Below, piece after piece: positions 21,791-33,515 of a stretch of 64,000 nucleotides of DNA. A model generated the notes under the pieces. It was not told where the DNA came from. It ran no database searches and saw only the letters and a list, made by a program, of their open reading frames with translations. Made by a program: the position numbers and the translations under genes. The DNA comes from Delphinapterus leucas (taxonomy: Eukaryota; Chordata; Mammalia; Artiodactyla; Monodontidae): NCBI RefSeq assembly GCF_002288925.2, contig NW_022098044.1:15362462-15426461 (forward strand), in the 5' to 3' direction. How positions within the stretch are numbered: position 1 is the stretch's first letter; each line of letters starts with the position of its first letter.

Positions 21791-22484
21791 GATAGTATTA
21801 TGGTGACCGTTCTGTTAAATGCTGTGGACATTTTTTGAGACAATTTTATTCTTTTAACTTTTTTAGACAATGTAATTTACTATTAGGGTTTAAAATTAGT
21901 ATGAGCTAACATTACTCCATTTTAGTAACCCAAATGGAAAAATAAACTTTCCCCGTTACAAGAACTTGTACAAGTCCTGGGGACAGGCTCAGACTGGGCT
22001 GGCTTGAGTCACATGACCATCTCTGGAATCACATGACTAATCACTGCAGTGGCTGCTGGGGGGCAGGGTTCTCTGACTAGCTGCTCTCCCCAGGCCCACG
22101 TGGTTGGAGTGGGCAAGGACGGGTTCTCCCTAGCAAGGGCAGCTGTGATGTTACCAAAAGGAGTAAGAGACAGAGCTCCTGGACAGGGCTTTCTCTGAGG
22201 TGTTACAAATTGGCTCTCTCCCTTCCTGTTCCATCTCCCAGGTTATCCCGAATAAGGGAGCATCTCTTTCCCTTTTGATCTTGCCATTCTCATCCTGGAT
22301 TACACACCTATTCTGACTAATTCACCCATTCAAGCTCAGTTGGGAAAGTTTAAACTTCTTCCCCTTGCAAGGAATCTTTCTTTTATTCAAACACGCTTCC
22401 TACCCATGAGAAACAAAACATTATTCAATTACAAACCATCTTCTAAGCATTTATCATAGGCACACATGAGTTCATTTAGTTCAA
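21791..22484. other. Non-coding stretch, possible unnamed old repeat
   Basis: The block at about 21960-22110 ('acaagtcctggggacaggct', 'gactaatcactgcagtggct') resembles a common mammalian interspersed repeat I cannot name. No gene is seen. Confidence 0.35.
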
Positions 22485-22625
22485 TAAGTTCTGGGTTACT
22501 GTTCCAAATTTAAGACTAGTAAATGGAGATACAGAAAGGTTATGTAAGTCATGCAAAATCACATAGCTCATGAATGGCTGGACCAGGATGTGAATTTGAG
22601 CCAGATTCCAAGCCAGGATCTTGAA
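22485..22625 (+). mobile_element. MIR SINE
   Basis: It shows 'agatacagaaaggttatgta', then 'atcacatagctcatgaatgg', then 'gaccaggatgtgaatttgag', in MIR sense order. Confidence 0.75.
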
Positions 22626-22639
22626 AAGGGAAGGCCTAA

Positions 22640-22815
22640 TGCTGCCACACACTAGCTGTGTTATCTTCAGTAAATCATCTCCACCTGAACCATAATTTTA
22701 ATCATCTATGAGGTCAGAATATTTATAAATCCTGTCCGGCCTATTCCATGGGTTCTTGGAAGGTTCTATGAGATGACATATGGGAATGAATTTTGCACAT
22801 AATAGGTCACAGGTG
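22640..22815 (-). mobile_element. MIR SINE, antisense
   Basis: It shows 'actagctgtgttatcttcag', 'atcatctatgaggtcagaat' and 'gaaggttctatgagatgaca' in reverse MIR order. It lies tail-to-tail with the MIR at 22485. Confidence 0.7.
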
Positions 22816-23839
22816 CACACACATGATGTTTCTTTCATAGATCAAGCCTCTAGGAAACTGTCTAGAGGGGGTGGAGGCATATCTAGTAAGATTTGGGGAA
22901 TAGGAACCTCAGCGGATTTGAATACTGGGTGGGGGGACATAAAGTGATGAAGCGAATATACTGAGGCTCCAGCTGTGGGTTGGCAAGAGGCCAGGCAGGG
23001 TCCAAGTAAGTGGGAATGACCAAATGTGCTGATTTTCCCATGACCGAGGGATTTCCTGGGACACAGGACTTTCCGTGCTAAAACTGGGCAAGTCCTGAGC
23101 AAACTAAGATGAGTTGGTGGCCCTAGTTAAGATGAAAATCATTGGTCATCTTAATAGCAGTAAAAGGCATCCTCGTGAGGAAATGACTTGTGAACTGCCC
23201 ATTTAAAAGTAGGGTGGAAAGTAACCCCACGGTGACTGGGTTTTGTGGAAGCGGCAGCCAGATTGTTTCAAAGGTGCCATCTCTCCAGCCCCTTAGAAAA
23301 GTGGAAGCAAACGATGCGTTTCCTGAAGTAAGGAAAGATTGATGAACCATTCTGGTAGGATGGTAGCAATTCTTCCCCAAACTCATAGCACTCTGGAAGG
23401 GAACTCTTCCCTTCCCCTAGGTTAGCAGGCACATAGTCTCCCACTCCGGGCCATAACACCCAGTCTCCTCTGGGGAGGAAGGGACAGCTCTGCTAGGAGT
23501 TAGGAGCCAAGAATGCAGGCATTTCACACCTTCATGCAGCCTTGCTTTCCAATGATGACTCTTTGCTTAATTCCCTCTTCCCTTCAAAGGCTCTCTTTCC
23601 AGAATGTTCCTCCATCCTCTTGACTTGTGACGTGTAGCTGTCTTCACTTGTGTCCATATATCCAGACAGGACTGAATGCCTGAAGGGGACCTGGCTTTGG
23701 AAACCTGGGATTCCTGCCCCACTCCACAAAAAGAGCATTCGTTTTGGAAAACTCTTCAATCTTGTCATGTTCCAGTATCTTGTCACTTCTCAGGGCTCCA
23801 TTTGAGATGTGCAATGACTCGGCCAAATATCATCTCTAT
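22816..23839. other. Single-copy sequence, no gene seen
   Basis: Several 60-90 codon minus frames overlap each other without recognisable domains. I treat them as chance. Confidence 0.45.
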
Positions 23840-24015
23840 GTCCCTTTAAACAAGTTACTTCATATCCCTTTCTCACTTCCCTCTTAGTAAAGTGAGGTTG
23901 ATAATTATGTTACCGAATGTAATTGGTGGTGGGAGGATTAAATAATTTCACACATGTGAAGTGCCTAGAACAGTGTCTGGATGCTAGTAGGTGCTCGATA
24001 AGTATTAGCGCTTTT
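23840..24015 (-). mobile_element. MIR SINE, antisense
   Basis: It shows 'acaagttacttcatatccct', 'ggtgggaggattaaataatt', 'aagtgcctagaacagtgtct' and 'taggtgctcgataagtatta', the typical reverse MIR series. Confidence 0.85.
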
Positions 24016-24479
24016 TGTTTTTATCCGACCTACCCGCTTGTTGCATTAGCATGGTATTCTCATCACTTTCTGTAGAAAATGAGGTGTAAAGTTTCCCTTC
24101 CTTAGTGTAGCAGAAAGAGCATATGCTTTGGACCTGTGTGATACTCTCCAATATTATACAACTCCCATACATTTTGATTTCCTAGTTTGCTAAGCTGAAC
24201 TAGGAGTCAACTAAGGTGGGTTCAAAGAGATAACACATGACCTCTCATGAAACCAAGCAGGACCCTGGGGGGCTCCTGGGCATGGAAGCCTTTCTGACCC
24301 CTGTTTCTTGACTGCAGCCTCTGTGACCTTCCCTGAGTTCCAAAGGGCAGATTCAGAACAGTTGCGAATCCAGGAAGGGAAGGGATACAAAGACAAGGGA
24401 GGGGCGGCCAGGAAACAATAGTACAGCCTTGGGGCAGGGTCCTGGTTCCACCTCAAGGAATACATATAACAACGTCTTT

Positions 24480-24822
24480 AAGCCCTTTAAGATGTCAGCA
24501 TTCTTCATACTAGACAAAGACCCCCTGAGGCTACATTAAAGGAATCAGAGTGACTCATCAAGATTACCTGAGACCATATTAGAGGAGTGCAGGCCCTGAA
24601 CACACCCTAAGCTTATCAGCAACCCCGCCCTTGAACAATTGCTCTAAAACTTCTAATCAAATCCTCCCAGGTTGGGACACATAGCTTTTCCAGGCAGGAG
24701 CCCACTGTGTCCCCCTTTGCCTGGCAAAGCAATAAAGCGATTCTTTTCTACTTCACCCAGAACTCTGTCTCTGAGACTTGATTCAGCACCAGTGTACAGA
24801 GGCCGAGCTTTCAGCATCACTC
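24480..24822 (+). mobile_element. Probable solo ERV1-type LTR (3' part clear)
   Basis: The 3' half has a gammaretroviral LTR layout: 'aggcaggagcccactgtgtc', a polyadenylation signal aataaa at 24731-24736, then 'ctctgtctctgagacttgat' and an ending in 'cgagctttca'. The left boundary is uncertain and no TSD was fixed. No adjoining gag, pol or env was seen, so it would be a lone LTR. Confidence 0.5.
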
Positions 24823-27599
24823 CCTCCTGTGGGACCCCCCCACATAGCTTACACTCTATATACAGTATAGGGTGGAACCTTCGGACTGATTTTATGTTAT
24901 GTCACTAGACTGTAAGTCTCTTGAAAAAAGGTCATGTTGATTTTAATCTTCTTTCCAGGGCTTAACTCAGTATAGGTATAAAAGGAGAATCAATGGATGT
25001 CTACTGAAGTGATGGCACCTGGATTGTATTTGGTGATCTATGAATTACGGTTTTCTTTCTAAGGTTATAGAGCCAGTTAGTAAAGTGGGGGGTGCCTGTT
25101 CTGACATTTTGTTCCTTAAATCTATTAGTAAATTTGCCTTACAAGGAAGGATATTGAGAAAATAACTATAAAATATCTTTAGTTCATGGGCAAAAATAGG
25201 ACTTAGAGACTACGTTACATAGTTGAACTACATTTCTATTTTCAAAATTAAGCCTGTTGTAGAACATCTGTTGTATTTAAAACATCTTCAGTTTTAATAC
25301 ATTTTAGACAAGGTGGAAACTTTCAGGACACAGTCATCAATATTTCTGAGCAAGAATCCTGGCTCCTTTGTAATTAAATTGCCCTTTCCTGCTAATTTGT
25401 GTGTGTCCATATAATATCCCTTCCCTCAAATTAAAAATATCACTCACTGACGATGCTTAAAATCTGAAACCAAGGTAGAGAAGTGCAAAGGGACAGGGCA
25501 TAGAAGCAATCAAACTGGATATTTCTCCTGAGTTAAGGTATTTTTATTCCTTTACATCTTGTCAAGTGGTTACTTTTGTGGCGAAAGCAGCTGTACTGTG
25601 GGAACATATTTGATGGGTAACAGGTTTTATATTCACAGATGTCAATGATGAAGCTTGGAAACATTTTTTATAAATGGAAAAGAAGCATGAACAATCATTT
25701 TTTCTCATCACAAGTTTGTCTAAACCTGTTTTCATCTCAGATAAAACTGACTTTCTACAGCAACTTAGTATAGATGTGAAAAAATCCTTGGACCATTACT
25801 GTATATTCTGTTGACATGGAACTAGAAGGAGAAACTGAGTCAACTAGAACATAGTTCTGTTTCTGCAACATGGACTGTAAGGTCTTCTCATACAATTTTA
25901 GAAATTCAAACACCCAACTCCAAAATAATGAAATGATGGATCACATTCCAAACTTGAGAGAGGCTATGTTAGGAAGTGGGAATATTTTCCAAAAGGATTT
26001 GAAATAGCAAAACATGGCATGCCTCTTACTTAAAATTCTAAAACATTTGTAAACCTAGGCAATTGACTCTTATTAGCATCCCCCAACTGTGGTTTATTTT
26101 TCCATCTTGACCTTCTCAGTTATTCTGTTTCCTATTTAATGAAGGCAGATTTCCCAATCCTTGTTTCCTAATGTTGGCCTCTTGAGTCTGATTTAGCCAG
26201 AATAGTGGTGATAATATGCAGAATTTAATAGGGAAGGGAAATAGCTAATTACATATGCTATCAAAGGAAGTAAGGAAAGGCCTGGAGAAATGATACATCC
26301 CTAGATCTCAGAGTCACACATCATGGCACAGAATATCGAGCCTGCAAGAAGATGTGGTATGGCTGATGTCAAGGTGTCAGCTAGAAAATCTTCCACAGAT
26401 AGACCCCCAAATTTTACCTGCACTGTTCCCTCTGTTCTCCTGATACATTTTTATATGAATTTTGAAAAAAAATAATGACACAAATGTGTTATTCCAAATA
26501 GAAGGACTATGTCATCACTAAATTAGCTGGAACTCTTAACAATTCCCACAACGTTGGCCAAAGGAAGGGCCAGCTCTGGGCTGGCCTTTTGCAAGAACCA
26601 TTTAATGGCACTTGCCATACTGGGTCCCTGCCCTCTCTCCAACCCCCCATAACAATTTTCTCTCATATCCTCCATTCACACTGAAGTGTAAATCCAGTCA
26701 CTGGAGATTAGGCAGCCTTGGAGATCTATACCAATGATCTCATTTCACTAGGAGAAACATGCAGCCAGAATTATGAGTTTGGAACAGAACATAAAACTAG
26801 TCAATGCCAGAACTATGTTTGTTGACTTTTTTCTCTGTCATCAGTGTCAACAGTTTTTAGAGCTATTGTGATCTTCAACATTAGCCAAAAATGTGTTAGA
26901 AAGCTAGAATAACAGTTAATAGGCTAACCCGAAATACAGTCATGCCACACCAAAGGTGAGTTCATGCTACCAGGAGGAGGAGCAGAACCTCAGAAGCAAC
27001 AGCAATGTGGGTGAGGCTCCTGCAGCAGAGTGGAGAGCCTACAGGTTTGCCTTCTTATTTCAGCAGATACTACTTAGGTACAACTCCTCTGTTTCCAGCT
27101 ACTCACTTGCCTGCAGAAATTATCCAGGAGAAACCAGTGCTACAGCTGTGGAAGCATGAAAACAGTTGGGCTTGTTAAACAATTTAGAGCAACTTCAGCA
27201 GGATAAGTTTTCCAGAAGGATCTAGTTGCCTTCTTTTTATCACAGCCTCATGAAGTTTACAGCTGTCATTTATCCAGGACTATAGTCTTTTTCATTTATT
27301 CCTAAGTTCACCAGGTGGTGGAACCAAGGTGGTGGGATAAAATAATGGACTAGTGCCCCTATCTTGAGGCCAACCTTGTTGGCATCCTCCCTAAACTTTT
27401 CCCTATTTATGACAGCCACCTAAGGGTTATCAATCCCACTTCTGGTGACTGAAATTTTACCATAAGCTTAACTTCTCATGTTTCAGAATCAAAGGCTTTT
27501 GTTGTGACGCAGTGGATGAGGTAGGAAATGGGTGATGAGAAACCAGAGAGGGCACTCACCCACTCCATTTAGGCTGAGCCTGCCCATCCTTAAAGCTTG
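24823..27599. other. Single-copy sequence, no gene seen
   Basis: This 2.8-kb stretch has no recognised repeat and no open frame over about 70 codons, so it is the cleanest unique DNA in the window. Confidence 0.5.
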
Positions 27600-27790
27600 C
27601 TTTTGGGGCTGGAAGATTCAGACCTGGAGTCACATTGCGGCTTCATCACATACTAGCTGTGTGACCAAGAGTTCACTTAACCTCTTGGTTCCTTGTTTCC
27701 CTCATTTGTAAAATAAGGATAGAAATAGATTAAATTAGAATGCCTGACATATAATAAATGTTCAATAAATTCCAACTACTGTTATCATAC
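27600..27790 (-). mobile_element. MIR SINE, antisense
   Basis: It shows 'ttcagacctggagtcacatt', 'actagctgtgtgaccaagag', 'ttcacttaacctcttggttc' and 'taataaatgttcaataaatt', nearly the full reverse MIR. Confidence 0.88.
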
Positions 27791-27849
27791 GTTCAAAATG
27801 GGAATAATCATACCCATGACCCATGGCTGAGGTCAATAATGCTACCTAC

Positions 27850-28240
27850 ACAACAAACATTCTTTAGTCTCAGTGCAGTGAGAGTTTATTTCTTATGTCC
27901 AGTCCAATGTGAGTAGTGGGGCAGGGGCTCAGTTCCATGTGGTCATTCAGTGCTTCAGGCACCTTTCATTATTCGTTTCTCCTATCTTTTAGAACCGTAT
28001 CATCCTCTTAATTCAGCCTATAGATGGGGAAATGTTGCTGGGAAAAGAGAAAGAGAGAGTGGAGAAGACACACCAGTTTCAACCACACATCACCTCTGTG
28101 GTTGTTCTGTTGTCAAAAACTCGTCACATGGCCTCATCTAGATGTAAGGGGGATGGAAAAGGTTGTTTAGCTACATGCCTAGTAAGACAAAGACAACACA
28201 GATTCTGGAAGGCTCTTGAAGCATCAGTCACATTTATCTT
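27850..28240. repeat. Old interspersed repeat, family not named
   Basis: The text 'gtgagagtttatttcttatg' and 'ctcagttccatgtggtcatt', then 'aactcgtcacatggcctcat', follows the order of a common mammalian repeat also suggested at 57250-57660. I cannot assign the family safely. Confidence 0.35.
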
Positions 28241-28664
28241 CAAGGACTGTGCTGAGAATTAGGTTAGATGCCTTATGTTAGGTAGAGGAGAGTTAGTCTC
28301 AGCACCAGCCTCCTTAAATATAGCTATTGTTACTATTAACCTCACATCACTGGGTTAAGGTGGGCACACTTTGTGAAGAGAGCAAAGTCTACAGTTTATT
28401 CTAGCATGTCTTGCTGCTGAAGCCTTCATAGACCCAAAGGTGAGGGAGACCCACGGTTACTTCTGCACAGTGACCATCCAGAGACCGGTGACCCAGAAAA
28501 ACAGCACCAAGGCTCTCCCAGAGCTGCTGGTCACTTAGAGAAGAGAAATAGCCAACAAAACAAAAAAAACCTTAATTTTAATATGTCTGTTTTTAGATCT
28601 AAGAGATTTCCAAATATTGCCTTTTTTTTGTATTATGAAAATATTTTACCCCGGCTCCCCTGCT

Positions 28665-28800
28665 TTTTAGCTGTCAGACTTTGGCAAGTTATTTGAATTC
28701 TGTAAAATAACCATCTGTAAAATGAGGAGAGTACTGTTCTACTTCAGAGGGTTTTTGTGTTGATGAAATGGCATGATGAATGGTAAGTAACCCTGGGCGT
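28665..28800 (-). mobile_element. MIR SINE, antisense
   Basis: It shows 'gactttggcaagttatttga', 'aaccatctgtaaaatgagga' and 'tgatgaaatggcatgatgaa' in reverse MIR order. Confidence 0.75.
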
Positions 28801-28837
28801 GAAGTAGTGGAGACTTAGGGGCAAGGTGCTGTCTTTT

Positions 28838-28885
28838 TCCTCTTCCTCCTCCCTCTCCTCCTCCTCTTTCTTTTCTCCACCTTTT
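28838..28885. repeat. Pyrimidine-rich (TCC)n tract
   Basis: TCC/TTC units between two MIR copies. A short open frame across it (28826-29104) is low-complexity and not a gene. Confidence 0.8.
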
Positions 28886-28964
28886 AAATGTGATTACTAT
28901 TTCTATAATCATGCATTGTCAAATCAAACAATGTTTGTCTCTTTGACTTTCTTTTTGACCGAGG

Positions 28965-29175
28965 GCAGCATCCTGAAGTGGTTGGAGAAGCCTGGACTTT
29001 GGAATAAGCGAAGGTTGAATCGCATCCTGACTCACGCTTGCTCACTGGGTGTGGGTCCTTGGGCAACTCACTTGACTTCTCTGTGTGTATTTCTTCATCT
29101 TTAAAATAAGGTTATGATTTCTAACATTAAAGGGTTGATAAGAGTCCGGTAAACCAATAATTGCTGTGCATGGTA
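28965..29175 (-). mobile_element. MIR SINE, antisense
   Basis: It shows 'ggagaagcctggactttgga', 'gtccttgggcaactcacttg', 'tcttcatctttaaaataagg' and a degraded 5' end. Confidence 0.8.
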
Positions 29176-29384
29176 TAAAATGAAAACTAATTTCCTTGTC
29201 CAACATGGGAATTCTTAGGGGGCCTAAGAATTTGTAAACTGTAAATTGTAGCACCCTGGGACCTCAGAAGAACTGACATACATTCACATGAGTATTTTTT
29301 ATTGACAGATCCAGTTCCATGGTGTTTTATAATTTGATTTTATTAATAAGTCCAATACTTAAGTGTGAAAGGTTCAGGGCTTAG

Positions 29385-30235
29385 AACTGATATCTTGTGA
29401 TTTTGACTTGCATTTCTCCAATGGCTAATGATGTTGAATACCTTTTCATGTGCTTATTGACTACTTGTATATCTTCTTTGGAGTAATGTCTATTCTAGTC
29501 TTTTCCTCATTTTTGAATTGGGTTTTCTTTTTTTGTTGAGAACAAATTACTTTTCAATAAGCTTTGAGTTTGTGTTAATTGTGTCTAAATGAAGTGTATC
29601 TTCAAACTTATTTAATTTTGTTTACTTGATCTGTCAAATTTAGAGAGAGCTGTTTAAAAGTTTCCTGCCTTAATTACAGCTTTGACAAATTCTTGTATTT
29701 CTAACAGTTTGCTTTACACGTTTTAATGCAAGATTCTTTGATGCTCTAGGGTTCATTGTGGCTTTGATTTCTCGGTGTTGTACCTTTTATCAATATAAAA
29801 AGTCCTTTTACATCTGGTTGCTTGAATTTTGCCTTGCCTAATATTAATCTCTCCTGCTTTTTAAAATTAATTTACATTTGTTTGGTGTATTTTGGCCAAA
29901 CCCCTTTATTTCAAACTTTGTGTCAATTTACTTTATGCATATCTCCATAAACAGCTTATTAGCAGGTTGTTTATTTTTACCCAATTTAAGAGATCTTGTA
30001 TTTTTTAAACTCAGTCTGTTGCCATCATTGAAATGTTGGGTGTTAGTCCTGCTGTCTTTTTCTGCTTTCTTTCTGAGGTCTTATGCTCCTTCATTTTTCT
30101 TTTCTACTTCTTGACTTTCCTAAACGTTCAAGTTCTTTTTGTTTTATTTTTTCTCTCATTGCGGTTTATAGGATTTACATCCTTTTTCCTTTTATTCTAC
30201 TAGTGTTTACCCTAAGTTTTTCACACATACAAGAT
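29385..30235 (-). mobile_element. Old L1M, antisense, internally deleted
   Basis: It starts with antisense ORF2 C-terminal text ('gatgttgaataccttttcat', 'cttctttggagtaatgtcta'). It jumps near 29540 to endonuclease-region and spacer text ('tctcctgctttttaaaatta'). The jump implies a large internal deletion. Confidence 0.7.
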
Positions 30236-30344
30236 GAGGAACAGATTTAGAGAATGATGATTTTCATTTTGGAAGGAGTTAGAGATGGTGTATGTCATTG
30301 ACATAGAAATAGCTGGTGTCTGTCACCTCCAGGTCTAAACACAC

Positions 30345-30640
30345 ATTTGTTCCTCTTCTGGGAAAATGGACATGTCCAGCCTGATCCCTGGCTAACACCG
30401 AACCACCCTTCAGCCTCCAAATAGAAAGTCCTCCCTTAGGAAGCCTTTCCTGGCTCCAAGTCTTGGGCAATGTTCTCTCCCAAGTGCTCCATAGCATTCT
30501 GTCCTTGGCCTGTCACAACACTTTCCACCCTGTCTTATAAGCAACTTTTCTTCATCTATCCTTGTGGAGGGGACACTATGTCTTGTTTACTGTCTCCAGC
30601 ACCTAGCTATTCACTATGTGAGGCCCAGAAATCTGCTCCC
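30345..30640 (+). mobile_element. L2 LINE 3' end
   Basis: It shows 'ttaggaagcctttcctggct', 'tgctccatagcattctgtcc' and 'gtctccagcacctagctatt', matching the order of the L2 3' consensus. An ancient, dead CR1-type LINE. Confidence 0.7.
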
Positions 30641-32425
30641 TGTGTAATACTGATGGGAAACACTTTTCTAGGACCAGAGACAATATAATTGACATGTCAG
30701 TGAGATGAACTTTAGTGGAGACAGCTAAAGTTTAATCCTGGGGCAATCTTTCCACATGTCAGGGAAAGAACAGTCTCAACAAAGGGATTTTAAATCCATC
30801 TCCTTGGAGGTTATCATGTCCTGAAAAGTCTCACCCCAATTCTCAGTCCATTTGTAGACAATTGCTGGAGGTAAATTAGAAAACAGCTAGCCCCTAGGTC
30901 ACAAAGAAGCTGAGAGAGAAAATCTGCCTGCATGTTCTTACTGCTGCTAAACACTGTGGTACATGTTTGGTGAGTGCATCTAAACTTCTGGAGAGCATAT
31001 CTGAGGCCGGAAGTCATGTTGCTTTTGATTTCATTCTTGGCAATCTCTGACATGGATGAAGCGTATTTACGTGCACTAGCCCTCACACCCTGTTCTTAAC
31101 TGTCTCATGCACTGAAAGGTAGAACAGGACACCTGGGAGGCCAATTGCAGGAGAATCTGTCACCTGTTTCATCAACCTGTGCATCCTCTGTATTTGTCTG
31201 AGACCACCTTGCTCCAGTTGCTTAACCACAGTGACAAAGATAATTCGTGGTGAGATTAATTGAAATTGAGATCTCCTGTGGCTGATTGCTCACACTGGGA
31301 GCTCCGCTTACTCCTAAAAATTGCCACAGGGTCCGTGTATATGTAGGTGGATGCAGAAGAAGGAAGGGGCAGTGGACAAGAGGAAATGGTGAGACGGCAG
31401 TGGGGCCTGCTGTGCCCACCTGGTCCCTCATCAAAGATGACCTCACCTGCTTTGATATGTTGAAGCACCTATGTCACACCAAGACTTTACTTCTTTGCCT
31501 GGTTTGAAAGCCTGTCCTTACTGATGTGTTCTCTTTTAGAAATGTGATTGAAACAGTTCATTGAGTCCAAGTGCTTTGAAATTGTGGTATTTATATCCAA
31601 AACTACTGTCTGTTTTCAATATTAGGTTTGGAGCTTGTTGGCTATAATTAGATACCAGTGTGGTGCAGTACTTTGGAGTTTGCCTCTACTTCAAAACCCT
31701 AGAACCAGGCTATTGTACCCCTTTTAGGCAACTTTATTTGTTATAGGGAGTACACGTCTTAGTTGCCTCCTCTTCCTTCCATTGGTGGAGGGGATTTTTG
31801 TCCCAGGGTTATGAAGATGGCCAAATACGTGACATCTGACACTGGACAGATGAGACTGGCAGCAGTGTATGTTACTTGCACAGCCGTAGAGAGGAGGACT
31901 TCATACACCATGCAGGGTCAAACAGGGGTTGCACTTGGGAGCACGGTCTGTGAGAGACAGGCTTTGTGGTATCAAGAGGGTGAGGTGCTCCCCGGTTTCC
32001 TCGGGAGGATGGGATTGACTTGTTTGAATAATTCTGTGGGCTGGCAGGGAACTGAAACCTGCTACTCAGGAAGAAGCAGGCCCTGTGCCTGGGCCCCATG
32101 ATAAGGAGGGTTGTTTGGCAAGAAGATCTTATCCATGGGAACAGAGTAGGAGGGGAGCTTGCTTTTAGGCCATTCAAGGACCTCCAAATTTTATCAGATG
32201 TCAAGGCAGCACATCATAGGGAGCCTTAGTCTCAGGCCTTACACCACAGTATAGCACCACCATGAAATGCCAAGAAACATCATTCTCATCATGATCTACA
32301 GAACAGAACCCAGGCATCCCTGGGCATCCTGACCATAGGATATAAAGTACAATTAATGATGTCATTCTTAGCTGTGTAAACCTCCTAAACTTTTGGCTTT
32401 TTAATGTTCCTCTGTGGCTTAACTA
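30641..32425. other. Single-copy sequence, no gene seen
   Basis: Two overlapping opposite frames of about 110 codons (31763-32101 plus, 31872-32204 minus) show no known domain. Confidence 0.45.
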
Positions 32426-33066
32426 TTTCTTTATGGAGATATAATTGATATATAACATTGTTTAAGTTTAAGGTGTACATTGTGTTGATTTGATGCATTT
32501 ATATTTTGCAATATGATTACCTTAACATGCTAGCATTCGCTAAAACCTCTATCATGTCACATATTTATCATTTCTTTGCTGTACTGAGAAGAATTAAGAT
32601 CTAGTCTCTTAGCAACTTTGGAGGTTATAAATACAGTATTGTTGACTATAATCACTGTGCTGTGCATTAGACCTCCGGAACTTATTTATCTACTAAATAA
32701 GTAGATACTTATTAAGTTTGTACTTGCAAGTTTGTACTCTTAACCTCTCCCCACTTTCCCTTCTCCCATGCCAGCAGTCCCTGGTAATCACCATTTTGCT
32801 CTCTGATTCTATAAATTCAGCTTATTTGGATTCCACATAGATCCACTGTGAGATCATACGGTACTTGTCTTTCTCTGTCTGACTTATCTCACTTAGCATA
32901 ATGCCGTTAAGGTCCACCCATGTTGTTACAAACGGCAGGATTTCCGTCTTTCTCATGGCTGAGTAATATTCTATTGTGTATATATATCACATCTTCTTCA
33001 TCCATTCATCGACTGATGGACAATTAAGTTATTTCCATATCATGGCTGTTGTGAATAATGCTACAG
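32426..33066 (-). mobile_element. Old L1 3' end, antisense
   Basis: Antisense L1 3'UTR and ORF2 tail: 'atggagatataattgatata', 'cttatctcacttagcataat', 'tttctcatggctgagtaata' and 'atcgactgatggacaattaa'. It is truncated at 33066, in the ORF2 C-terminus. Confidence 0.88.
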
Positions 33067-33425
33067 TATCTACTGCTTAAATATTATTTTATTCCAGAGG
33101 GAGAAGGACCAGATGTTCCTTTAAAATAAAACCCTTCATCTGACCTGGAAAGGGTAAGCTGAAAGGAAACTCTGTTGGCATGCATTACAGTTGAGTTTTC
33201 AAAGTAATAGGAAAAGTAGTGAGAGCAATTTTGGGGAAAACATTTTTCATAAAAGAAGTCAAAACGTGTGGACCAAATTGATAATACCAGAATAGATGAA
33301 GAGATATATAGTGAGCACAATACAATAAGGACAAGTTTAATTTAAACTTGACAAGTCAGAGTTTAAATTACCTGTTGATGAAGTAAAGTTGAGTTTTTTA
33401 GACCTTCTGCAGGGAGGAAGAATAC

Positions 33426-33428
<3 letters not shown>
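33067..33428. other. Single-copy sequence, no gene seen
   Basis: Short AT-rich stretch between an L1 and a microsatellite. Confidence 0.45.
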
Positions 33429-33500
<72 letters not shown>

Positions 33501-33515
33501 TATATATATATATAT
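33429..33515. repeat. Compound (TA)n-(GA)n-(TA)n microsatellite
   Basis: About 27 bp of TA, 42 bp of GA, then 17 bp of TA. The TA arms are self-complementary and can pair across the purine-rich core. Confidence 0.95.
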
